This document shows, in pieces, positions 57,655 to 64,000 of a stretch of 64,000 nt of DNA; the first letter of the stretch is position 1; each line of letters opens with the position of its first letter. The translations under genes and the position numbers were made by a program. This DNA comes from Archangiaceae bacterium. GTDB taxonomy: Bacteria; Myxococcota; Myxococcia; Myxococcales; Myxococcaceae. The stretch is from NCBI GenBank assembly GCA_016714225.1, contig JADJNS010000034.1, forward strand, positions 62,001 through 126,000, read 5' to 3'. The notes below the pieces were generated by a model, which had not been told where the DNA came from, did not search any database, and was given only the letters and a program-made list of their open reading frames with translations.

Positions 57655-57711
57655 AAAAAAAAAGCTGCGAGCTGGAATCTGGCATGCGCCCACCCAGATT
57701 CCTGCTCGCAG
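57655..57711 (-). terminator. Intrinsic terminator of the opposing receiver gene
   Basis: CTGCGAGCTGGAATCTGG (57665-57682) pairs with CCAGATTCCTGCTCGCAG (57694-57711) at 17 of 18 positions around an 11-nt loop. Nine A residues (57655-57663) on the plus strand become a U9 tract for minus-strand transcripts, a textbook intrinsic terminator 44 bp after the stop at 57755. The stem could also protect the end of the forward operon. Confidence 0.88.
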
Positions 57712-57754
57712 TGGCCACTACCGTGGCCCGCGGCCTGACTGTGGCCGCCAAAAG

Positions 57755-58192
57755 CTATGTGAGGGGGTCTCCGGCCAGCTCGATGACCGAGCCCTTGAGC
57801 TCGTCGAGATCCACCTCTGCAGGGACAACACGCGCCTCATCGGCCAATTCCATCGAATCGAAATCACCGGCGATGCCCGGCCGGGCCAGCACGATGAAGG
57901 GCAGCAGCGCGTCTTGGGAGCGCGAGATGAGGCAGACCTGGGCCCCGTCGATGCCCTCGAGCTCGGCGTCGCAGATGACCAGGTCGGGCCGCGTGCGCGA
58001 GGGCAACGCGTTGTACAGGTAGTGCAGCAGCTCGGAGCCCGTGGCCAGTGGCACCGCCTCGTAACCCGACGCGCCGAGCATGCGGCAGATGGTCTGGCGA
58101 CGGTCAGCGTCGGCAGCCGCGACCACCACCGTGAGGGGCGCGCGCTCGACGTTCTCGGCCGGCTCTTCGACAAACTTCAAAGCAGCGGTCAT
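57755..58192 (-). CDS. Receiver-like single-domain protein
   Basis: A 145-residue protein with receiver folding: LTVVVAAADADRRQTICRMLGASGYEAVPL, then PDLVICDAELEGIDGAQ (Asp75 at the phospho-site) and LLPFIVLARPGIAGD. One acid of the pocket is kept (AAADADR) and the usual Lys near the C-terminus is missing, so phosphorylation is doubtful. It faces the HAMP-kinase operon and ends at its own strong terminator. It could modulate those kinases; this is inference from position. Confidence 0.78.
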   Translation of the reverse strand: MTAALKFVEEPAENVERAPLTVVVAAADADRRQTICRMLGASGYEAVPLATGSELLHYLYNALPSRTRPDLVICDAELEGIDGAQVCLISRSQDALLPFIVLARPGIAGDFDSMELADEARVVPAEVDLDELKGSVIELAGDPLT

Positions 58193-58313
58193 GAGTGAGC
58201 CCTAGAGCGAGCGCTGTGCCACGACCCAAGTGCGCGAAGGCTGGTGAAGAGCGCTCGAAGCGCCGCGACAGAACGCCCCACCCCGCGAGGCGAAACCGCG
58301 AGGCGAAACCGTG

Positions 58314-58449
58314 CACCCTGAGCGGAGCGCGAAGCGCGAAGTCGAATGGGTGCCATCGCTCGCCGAAGGCTGAAGGGCAGATACTCCCTCGTAGTGAGCG
58401 CGCGCCCTGCTGCTTGAAGCCCGAAGTATGCGGCCCTTCGCTCAGGGTG
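58314..58449. repeat. Dispersed element framed by CACCCTGAGC / GCTCAGGGTG
   Basis: Perfect 10-bp terminal inverted repeats (58314-58323 and 58440-58449). The interior has repeated GCGAAG units, then CGAAGTCGAATGGGTGCC, and ATACTCCC...GAAGTATG near the right end. The CGAAGTCGAATGGGTGCC core is repeated in the element at 60719-60888. It lies between a receiver gene and the HDOD gene. Confidence 0.7.
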
Positions 58450-58455
58450 CGCGGT

Positions 58456-59430
58456 TCAGGCGACGCTCATCTGCTCCAAGCACTTCACGCACGCGGCCTG
58501 CACGCGCTCGAACTGCTCCTTGTCGAGCCCGAGCGCGGCCTTGGCGGTGAGCACGCTCGAGAACGCAGGCTCATCGATGCGGTGCGGCCCGAACAGCAGC
58601 GAAGCCACCTCGTTACCGCCGACCTTCTTCGGCTTGGGCACCAGCCCAAAGCCGTGCTCGATGGCGATGGCCTCGGCGAGCGAGACGATGGCGGCGACCG
58701 GGTGCACCACGTCGCCGACCTTCAGCGTGTGGTGCAGCCGCAGCACCATGCCGACCTCGGCGGGCAGCTTCCACAGCGTGGCGACCGAGCCCGAGACGGT
58801 CTCGTGCAGCCCGGCGAGCGCGGGCCACAGGTCGACGACCGGGCGCAGCTTCGCTCCCTTGGGGGCATCGCCGAGGGCGACCAGCGCCGCCGAGTACCCG
58901 ACGTCGTGCAAGAGGCCGCACAGAAACGCGTACTCGGCCTCGAACGAAGTGAAGCGGGTGATGGTGCGCGCGAGGTGCGCCACGGCGGTCGAGTGCAGGC
59001 GCACGCGGTCGACGGCCTCGCTGTAGCCGGTGGTCTTGAACACGCGGAAGCTGAGCGAGGCCTCCATCACCACGTCGCGCAGCTCGGCGAGCCCCATGCG
59101 CACCACCGCGGCCTTCAGGCTGCGCACCGGCTCGGCGTTGCCGTAGAGCGGCGAGTTGCAGAGCTTGAGCACGCGCCCGGCGAGCAGCGCGTCTTTCTCG
59201 AGCAGCTTCACCAGCTGCGCGACCTCGACGTCGGCGCGGCCGGCCATGGCGAGCAGGTCGGTGGCCACCTCGGGCAGCATCGGCGGCTGGTAGCGCGGGC
59301 TCTGAAAGGTGCGGGTGAGCGCCTCCCACAGCTGCTGCTCGGTGAGCGGCTCGCCGTCGTCGTCGGCGTGAAGCTCATGAACGACGAACTCTTCGCTCAG
59401 CCGGTTCTGATGAAGCATGAGGGCACACAT
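58456..59430 (-). CDS. HDOD-domain signalling protein
   Basis: A 324-residue cytoplasmic protein (ATG 59430; ATG 59418 also possible). The HDOD domain covers about residues 40-245: PMLPEVATDLLAMAGR, LEKDALLAGRVLKLCNSPLYG, LKAAVVRMGLAELRDVVMEA, AFLCGLLHDVGYSAALVAL (Asp of the HD pair present) and LRLHHTL. HDOD proteins regulate behaviour and stress responses without obvious phosphohydrolase activity. The C-terminal 60 residues are helical. It is divergent from the PLD gene with 123 bp between. Confidence 0.9.
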   Translation of the reverse strand: MCALMLHQNRLSEEFVVHELHADDDGEPLTEQQLWEALTRTFQSPRYQPPMLPEVATDLLAMAGRADVEVAQLVKLLEKDALLAGRVLKLCNSPLYGNAEPVRSLKAAVVRMGLAELRDVVMEASLSFRVFKTTGYSEAVDRVRLHSTAVAHLARTITRFTSFEAEYAFLCGLLHDVGYSAALVALGDAPKGAKLRPVVDLWPALAGLHETVSGSVATLWKLPAEVGMVLRLHHTLKVGDVVHPVAAIVSLAEAIAIEHGFGLVPKPKKVGGNEVASLLFGPHRIDEPAFSSVLTAKAALGLDKEQFERVQAACVKCLEQMSVA

Positions 59431-59553
59431 TCGCAACCCGCGTGCCCGCAGGGGGGCCCAGAATCGACGCGGGGTTGTAGCGGCCGGGTGCAGTCGTCGG
59501 TTACCTCCCGGGGTCAAACAGACCCGTGTAAGGTCCGCAAACCACCCCTCCCG

Positions 59554-60705
59554 ATGACACCGACGGCAGCGCTCGATCGTTCGCCGTTCGCCGAGGTCGA
59601 GGTGGGGAGCAACCGGGTGGCGCTGCTCAAAGACGGGTATCAGACCTTTCCCGCGATGCTCGAGGCGCTGCGCGCCGCGCAGTCGACGCTCTGCATCGAG
59701 ACGTACATCTTGCGCGACGACCGCGTGGGCGACGCGCTGGCGAGCGTGCTCATCGAGCGCGCGTACGCCGGCGTGGAAGTGAACCTGATGTACGACGGCT
59801 GGGGCGCGGGCGTGAGCGACGCGTACGTGACGCGGCTGCGGCTGGCGGGCGTGCGGGTGGTGAACTTCCAGCCGGTGAAGCTGCTCGGCCCGCTCGGCCG
59901 GCTGCTGGGGCGCCTGAAGCGGCGCAACCACCGCAAGGCGATGATCATCGACGGGCGCATCGGGTTCACCGGCGGCCTCAACCTCTCGAGCGACTACGCC
60001 GCGGTCGAAGACGGCGGCCGCGGCTGGCGCGACACCCACGTGCGCATCGAGGGCCCGGCGGCGGTGCAGCTCGAGCGCATGTTCCTCATCACCTGGCGCA
60101 AGCACAAAGGCCCACGGCTCGACGAGCAGCGGTACGTGCACCCCGAGACTCCGCCCGATCGGCGGGTGCGCATCATCGGCAACGAGTTTCGCAAAGACCG
60201 CAAAGACATTCGGGTGGCGTACGTGGCGGCGTTCAACGCGGCGAAGCGCCGCATTCACGTGACGAACTCGTACTTCATGCCGCCGGCGCGGGTGCTGCGG
60301 GGGCTGATGCGCGCGGCGCGGCGCGGGGTCGAGGTGACGCTGATTCTCGCCGGCACCACCGACGTGCCGCTGGTGCTGCTCGCCACCCGCGGGCTGTACG
60401 CCAAGCTGCTGCGCTCGGGAGTGAAGGTCTACGAGTGGCAGGGCCGCGTGCTGCACGCCAAGACGGCGGTGGTCGACGGCGCGTGGAGCACGGTGGGCAG
60501 CGCGAACCTCGACAACCTCTCGCTGCGGCAGAACCTCGAGGTGAACGCCGTCATCGAAGACGAGCGCTTCGGCACCGCGATGGAGCGCCTCTTCACCCAG
60601 GACCTCTACCAGTGCACCGCCATCACCCGCGAGAGGCTCGACGAGCGGTCACTGTTCGACCGCCTGCTGAGCTGGCTCGCGTACCAGGTGAGAAGCTGGT
60701 TGTGA
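59554..60705 (+). CDS. Phospholipase D / cardiolipin-synthase-like protein
   Basis: A 383-residue protein with two HKD motifs: His126, Lys128, Asp133 in RNHRKAMIIDGRIGFTGGLN and His301, Lys303, Asp308 in LHAKTAVVDGAWSTVGSANLD. The signature IETYILRDDRVGDAL and SYFMPPARVLRGLM match the ClsB-like group, which transfers phosphatidyl groups to make cardiolipin. No membrane helix is present at the N-terminus, as in ClsB. The C-terminus ends LFDRLLSWLAYQVRSWL, an amphipathic membrane anchor. ATG 59554 is chosen. Confidence 0.92.
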   Translation: MTPTAALDRSPFAEVEVGSNRVALLKDGYQTFPAMLEALRAAQSTLCIETYILRDDRVGDALASVLIERAYAGVEVNLMYDGWGAGVSDAYVTRLRLAGVRVVNFQPVKLLGPLGRLLGRLKRRNHRKAMIIDGRIGFTGGLNLSSDYAAVEDGGRGWRDTHVRIEGPAAVQLERMFLITWRKHKGPRLDEQRYVHPETPPDRRVRIIGNEFRKDRKDIRVAYVAAFNAAKRRIHVTNSYFMPPARVLRGLMRAARRGVEVTLILAGTTDVPLVLLATRGLYAKLLRSGVKVYEWQGRVLHAKTAVVDGAWSTVGSANLDNLSLRQNLEVNAVIEDERFGTAMERLFTQDLYQCTAITRERLDERSLFDRLLSWLAYQVRSWL

Positions 60706-60718
60706 CGACGAGAGCGGT

Positions 60719-60888
60719 CACCCTGAGCTGAGGCCGAAGGCCGAAGTCGAATGGGTGCCGTCCCAGCAGGAACGCGAAGCGCCGCATACTCCCGGCACCA
60801 AGCAGCACAGCGTGCGCACCCATACGATGGAGTATGTGCTGCTCAGCCTTCGGCGAGCGACAGCAGGGTTCGACGAGCTCACCCTGAC
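60719..60888. repeat. Dispersed element sharing the CGAAGTCGAATGGGTGCC core
   Basis: It starts CACCCTGAGCTGAGG and carries the same core as 58314-58449. It includes a 9-bp inverted repeat AGCAGCACA/TGTGCTGCT (about 60801-60843) and ATACTCCC-like segments, and finishes near a second CACCCTGA. It fills the gap between the PLD gene and the convergent stress-protein gene. Confidence 0.65.
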
Positions 60889-60896
60889 CGGCGACG

Positions 60897-61313
60897 TCAC
60901 CGCACCACGAGCACGGGCTTCAAACAGATGTGCACGAGGCGGTCGGCGACCGAGCCGAGCAGCACGCGCGTCACCGCGTTCTTGCCCTTGTTGCCGACGA
61001 CGACGAGGTCGAACCCGTCGCTCACCGCGAGGTCGCTCATCACCTCGGCCGGCGGCCCGAGCAGGTTCCTGGTCTCGCACTGCACCGCGCCGAGCTGCTT
61101 CTGAACGTCGGCGAGCGTGGCAGCGCCGCGGGCGAGCTCTGACTCCCTGAGGTCGGAGATGGGCGCGATGGGCACGTCACCGGGGAGAATCGTGGGGGGA
61201 GTCACATGGGCCAGCGTGACCCTGCCCCCGAGGGCCGAGGCGAGCTCGAGCGCCTTCTTGGCGGCATGAATCGAAGCGGTCGACCCGTCGACCGCGACCA
61301 GAATCTTCTTCAT
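60897..61313 (-). CDS. Universal stress protein (UspA family)
   Basis: A 138-residue single-domain USP. It starts KKILVAVDGSTASIHAAKKAL, and the ATP-binding loop is GNKGKNAVTRVLLGSVADRL, the G-x2-G-x9-G(S/T) pattern, ending HICLKPVLVVR. Such proteins bind ATP and are induced under starvation and oxidative stress. It follows the small exported-protein gene by 22 bp and is probably cotranscribed with it. Confidence 0.92.
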   Translation of the reverse strand: MKKILVAVDGSTASIHAAKKALELASALGGRVTLAHVTPPTILPGDVPIAPISDLRESELARGAATLADVQKQLGAVQCETRNLLGPPAEVMSDLAVSDGFDLVVVGNKGKNAVTRVLLGSVADRLVHICLKPVLVVR

Positions 61314-61335
61314 GCCGAATCGATAACGGGGAGCC

Positions 61336-61737
61336 TTACGGGCTGCCCGCGAGGGCCACCGAGGCGGCGTCTTCCGGAGCGGTGCCCGAGGCGATCGCCT
61401 CTTTCACTGCGCTGGTGACCGACTTGAACGCCGGCGCCGGCACCTTGCCCGCCTTGAGCTTCATCTCGCGGGTGATGGGCTGCTGCTCTTCGTCGAAGTA
61501 GACCGCCACGCTGACAGCGCCCTTCTTGTCGACGGCGCCGGTGACGATCGCGCTGACGGCCACGTCTTCGCCGTCGCCGGGCTTCACGCACTTGAAGGTC
61601 TTGCACAGCTTCGCCGAGAGCTGCTTCTTCACCGCTGCCGCCTTCGGGCCCTTGAAGTCGACGATCGAGATGTGCGGCTTGTCTGCCCAAGCACCTGCCG
61701 CGGTCAGGGATGCAATCACTGCCAAGAGTCGGAACAT
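61336..61737 (-). CDS. Exported hypothetical protein
   Basis: A 133-residue precursor; ATG 61737 is set by GGAGG five bases upstream and by the signal peptide (MFRLLAVIASLTAAGAWA). The mature part begins DKPHISIVDFKGPKAAAVKKQL and has strands VAVSAIVTGAVDKKGAVSVAVYFDEEQQ, with one Cys pair (CKTFKC). The fold resembles the N-terminal segment of proteins that assemble from TolB-like 'VVDF' domains, but this is a weak likeness. It is the first gene of a two-gene unit with the USP. Confidence 0.72.
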   Translation of the reverse strand: MFRLLAVIASLTAAGAWADKPHISIVDFKGPKAAAVKKQLSAKLCKTFKCVKPGDGEDVAVSAIVTGAVDKKGAVSVAVYFDEEQQPITREMKLKAGKVPAPAFKSVTSAVKEAIASGTAPEDAASVALAGSP

Positions 61738-61906
61738 GGCGACCTCCGGAGCAGGGCCCTGTGCATCCCCCGGGCCGCGACTCAACCGACCGCAACTGTT
61801 GCGGTTGCACCCCTTCAACTCCGTCATCTGCCCGAGACATCGACACTCCGAAGTGGAGCGCGGATGCCTTTGTCAGGCCCTTTGACGCGGGCTAGAAGCC
61901 CCGCGC

Positions 61907-62536
61907 GTGAGGACTCGATCAGCGCTGCTGTGGCTCGTGTGCGCGGCGTGCCCGCAGACGGTGACCCCACCGGGCGACGAGCAGATGGGGAAATACGTGT
62001 TCGGGGCGACCGAGGCGCCGGTGCCGAGCGGCCAGACGCGCTGCCCCTTTCGCGAGATTCCCGATGCGGGGTTTTCGTTCGAGGCCTACTTCTCGCGCAA
62101 CAAAGACCCGGGCACGACCGCGTGGGTGACCATCGGGGCGGTGCCGCACGAGGCGACCTTCGACGGGCAGGTCATCACCGCGCAGTACGGCGCGCAGCGG
62201 AACTTCGCCGACTGCAGCGCGTGCCCGAACGCCGACGGCGGGCGCGGCATCGTCACCATGACCGAGAACATCACCACCACCATCGTCTCGAAGTCGCAGA
62301 GCGACGCGGTGATGGGCTGCAGCATCACCCCGCCCTTCGACCCCGACGCGGGCATCACCCGGCCGGGCACCACCGAGAGCGGGTTCGATGCGCTGCGCGC
62401 CTGCGGCCAGCTCACCGAGCACGTGACGCTCGACCCGCCGGTGCTGCCCGAGCAGCTGTTCGGGCTCGACGGCGGCTGCACCACGGCCTGCAACGACTGT
62501 TCGCTCGCGTACGACATCTCAGGAGACAGACGGTGA
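61907..62536 (+). CDS. Predicted lipoprotein coupled to queC
   Basis: A 209-residue precursor starting at GTG 61907; lipobox VCAAC (Cys15). The mature part is beta-rich (FSFEAYFSRNKDPGTTAWVTIG; IVTMTENITTTIVSKSQ) with several Cys, ending CGQLTEHVTLDPPVL and CTTACNDCSLAYDIS. No family is recognised. The stop overlaps the queC GTG (GTGA), so it shares an mRNA with a deazapurine enzyme gene without obvious functional link. Confidence 0.75.
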   Translation: MRTRSALLWLVCAACPQTVTPPGDEQMGKYVFGATEAPVPSGQTRCPFREIPDAGFSFEAYFSRNKDPGTTAWVTIGAVPHEATFDGQVITAQYGAQRNFADCSACPNADGGRGIVTMTENITTTIVSKSQSDAVMGCSITPPFDPDAGITRPGTTESGFDALRACGQLTEHVTLDPPVLPEQLFGLDGGCTTACNDCSLAYDISGDRR

Positions 62537-63222
62537 AGAAGAAGAAGAAGGCGGTGGTGCTGCTGAGCGGAGGTCTCGACTCGGCCACCTGCCTGGCCAT
62601 CGCCCGGGCGAAGTTCGACCCCACCTGCCTGTGCATCGACTATGGGCAGCGGCACCGCGTCGAGCTGCAGCGGGCCGAGAACGTGGCGCGCTCGATGAAG
62701 GTGCGCGACGTGCGGGTGGTGAAGCTCGACCTGCGCGCCATCGGCGGGTCGGCGCTCACCGCCGACATCGCGGTGCCGAAGAACCGCTCGAGCAAGAAGA
62801 TCGGCTCGACGGGCATACCGGTGACCTACGTGCCGGCCCGCAACACCGTGTTCCTGGGGCTCGCCATCGGGCTGTGTGAAGTGATTGGCGCGACCGACGT
62901 CTTCATCGGCGTGAACGCGGTCGACTACAGCGGCTACCCCGATTGCCGGCCCGAGTTCATTCGGTCGTTCGAGAAGACGGCGCAGCTGGGGACGAAGGCG
63001 GGGGTGCAGGGCGCGAAGCTGAAGGTGCACGCGCCGCTCTCGGGGCTGAGCAAGGCCGAAATCATTCGCCTCGGCCTGAAGCACGGCGTCGACTACGCGC
63101 AGACGCACAGCTGCTACGACCCGGTGAACGGGGCAGCGTGCGGCCGTTGCGACAGCTGCGTGCTGCGGCGCAAAGGCTTCGAAGAAGCGGGAGTGAAGGA
63201 CCCGACGAGGTACGCGACGTGA
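62533..63222 (+). CDS. queC: 7-cyano-7-deazaguanine synthase QueC
   Basis: A 229-residue ATP-dependent enzyme that converts 7-carboxy-7-deazaguanine to preQ0, a queuosine precursor. The pyrophosphatase loop is VVLLSGGLDSATCLAIA near the N-terminus, and substrate segments are YGQRH, PVTYVPARNTVFLG and GVNAVDYSGYPDCRPEF. The zinc site CYDPVNGAACGRCDSC closes the protein. GTG 62533 is used. No queD, queE or queF is adjacent. It overlaps the genes on both sides. Confidence 0.96.
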   Translation: MKKKKKAVVLLSGGLDSATCLAIARAKFDPTCLCIDYGQRHRVELQRAENVARSMKVRDVRVVKLDLRAIGGSALTADIAVPKNRSSKKIGSTGIPVTYVPARNTVFLGLAIGLCEVIGATDVFIGVNAVDYSGYPDCRPEFIRSFEKTAQLGTKAGVQGAKLKVHAPLSGLSKAEIIRLGLKHGVDYAQTHSCYDPVNGAACGRCDSCVLRRKGFEEAGVKDPTRYAT

Positions 63223-63818
63223 GGGTGGTGCTCGCGCTGGCGCTGCTGCTGTCGGCCGAGCCGAAGGCGAAGTCGAAGCCGAAGCTGGTCGAGGCGAAGA
63301 GCGTGGTGACCGACCTGGTGGTCGACCTGCGCTACGCGACGGCGGACAACTTCCTGCACAAGCAGGTGTACCCGGACGACGCGAAGTGCCTGCTGCTGGA
63401 AGAGTCGGCGAAGCGGCTCGAGGCGGCGGCGAAGCAGCTGCGCGAGAAGGGGTACCGCCTGAAGGTGTGGGACTGCTACCGGCCGCACGCGGTGCAGTTC
63501 GAGATGTGGAAGATTTTTCCCAAGCCGGGGTACGTGGCCGAGCCGAAGGCGGGCAGCAACCACAACCGCGGCGGAGCGGTCGACCTGACCCTGGCGACGG
63601 CCGACGGTGGCGAGGTCGAGATGCCGACGCCGTTCGACACGTTCACCGGGGCGGCGCACCACGGGTATGCGGGCGGCACGGCCGAGTCGCGCGAGCACCG
63701 CGAGGTGCTGAAGGCGGCGATGCAGGCGGCGGGGTTCACCAAGAACCAGATGGAGTGGTGGCACTGGGACCTGCCCGACGCGAAGTCGCGGCCGATTCTC
63801 GATGAACCGCTGAACTGA
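63219..63818 (+). CDS. D-Ala-D-Ala dipeptidase, VanX/DdpX family
   Basis: A 199-residue exported peptidase; GTG 63219 overlaps the queC stop and opens a signal sequence (MRVVLALALLLSAEP). Zinc ligands lie in SNHNRGGAVDLTL (SxHxxGxxxD) and EWWH, with the catalytic Glu in EWW. RYATADNFLHKQVY and WDCYRPHAVQFEMW are family motifs. It probably releases D-alanine from D-Ala-D-Ala during cell-wall recycling. It may recover peptidoglycan from lysed prey, which is inference. No van resistance genes accompany it. Confidence 0.92.
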   Translation: MRVVLALALLLSAEPKAKSKPKLVEAKSVVTDLVVDLRYATADNFLHKQVYPDDAKCLLLEESAKRLEAAAKQLREKGYRLKVWDCYRPHAVQFEMWKIFPKPGYVAEPKAGSNHNRGGAVDLTLATADGGEVEMPTPFDTFTGAAHHGYAGGTAESREHREVLKAAMQAAGFTKNQMEWWHWDLPDAKSRPILDEPLN

Positions 63819-63844
63819 AGAACGCACCGCGTCAGGAACGGGGC

Positions 63845-63988
63845 GTGAAGCGCAACAGAGGCGGCGCCATGCTGCCCGTCATCCTCCTCACCGTCGCGCT
63901 CGTGCTCGCGCTCGCCAACGCGGCGAACGAGCTGCGCCACCTGGGCGAAGACGACGATGGGGCGAAAAGGGGTAGCCGGGTCTCGTGA
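63845..63988 (+). CDS. Possible 47-aa membrane protein
   Basis: GTG 63845 opens a frame of 47 codons ending in TGA at 63986-63988; AGGAACGG lies upstream and ATG 63869 is an alternative start. The product has one hydrophobic helix (LPVILLTVALVLALANA, residues 10-26) and a charged tail (HLGEDDDGAKRGS). It would be a single-pass microprotein. Its short length makes it uncertain. Confidence 0.4.
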   Translation: MKRNRGGAMLPVILLTVALVLALANAANELRHLGEDDDGAKRGSRVS

Positions 63989-64000
63989 AGGAAGTAGCCG

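Noticed and set aside
63219..63818. Vancomycin-resistance cassette
   Set aside because: Only a VanX-like dipeptidase is present; no vanH, vanA or vanRS genes accompany it, and an exported form points to wall recycling.

Overview
The window looks like chromosomal DNA of a myxobacterium (phylum Myxococcota, probably the Myxococcus/Archangium side). It is roughly 70% G+C with strong third-position G/C, and genes often overlap by ATGA, GTGA or TGATG. Lipoproteins are abundant, and families typical of the group are present: Cys-rich 'CGDG..CDDGN' repeats with a fibro-slime domain, Stig1-like Cys-rich exoproteins, PilZ, HDOD, hybrid kinases and a sigma-54 activator. The assignment rests on gene content and composition only. 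I saw no rRNA, tRNA, CRISPR array, transposase, integrase or phage gene.

Layout. 0-12 kb: a truncated gene, a beta-propeller lipoprotein coupled to a TPR protein, a CpaF/TadA-type ATPase, a frameshifted GT51-like transglycosylase, an FNR-like flavoprotein, a TPR membrane protein, a propeller lipoprotein, a PilZ protein and a large TPR plus type-1 periplasmic-binding lipoprotein. 12-17 kb: a potassium block of two divergent, closely related Kup transporters; the second is coupled to a 71-aa membrane protein. 17-20 kb: a fatty-acid desaturase and an HMG-CoA synthase with paired palindromic operators. 20-24 kb: a single-domain response regulator and KdpD/KdpE without the pump genes. 24-29 kb: a compact urease cluster, ureD / ureAB fusion-ureC-ureF-ureG, with no ureE. 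29-38 kb: GST, a fibro-slime lipoprotein, a flavin-binding stress protein, a penicillin-acylase-family hydrolase coupled to an outer-membrane-like protein, and a NarX/NarL-type two-component pair. 38-44 kb: a three-gene operon of exported proteins ending in a phospholipase-C-fold protein, then dnaJ. 44-49 kb: a matrixin-like protease, a small exported protein, a degenerate hydrolase, an amine oxidase and an ABC exporter. 49.5-58 kb: a signalling cluster of a degenerate receiver, a sigma-54 response regulator, a 1654-aa soluble hybrid kinase with a long HAMP array, a frameshifted receiver-kinase, and an opposing receiver with a clear intrinsic terminator. 58-64 kb: HDOD protein, cardiolipin-synthase-like PLD, universal stress protein, small exported proteins, and a coupled lipoprotein-queC-dipeptidase unit.

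Three small repeat families lie between genes: inverted arrays of the hexamer TTCACG/CGTGAA, 110-180 bp elements framed by CACCCTGAG / CTCAGGGTG, and a 22-bp palindromic repeat built on TGAGACG/CGTCTCA. Three apparent single-base frameshifts in otherwise conserved genes suggest either pseudogenes or base-level errors in the assembly.

The most unusual items are the HAMP-array kinase cluster, the exported-protein operon, the Kup/microprotein pair, the inverted hexamer arrays and the penicillin-acylase homologue with Thr at the nucleophile position.
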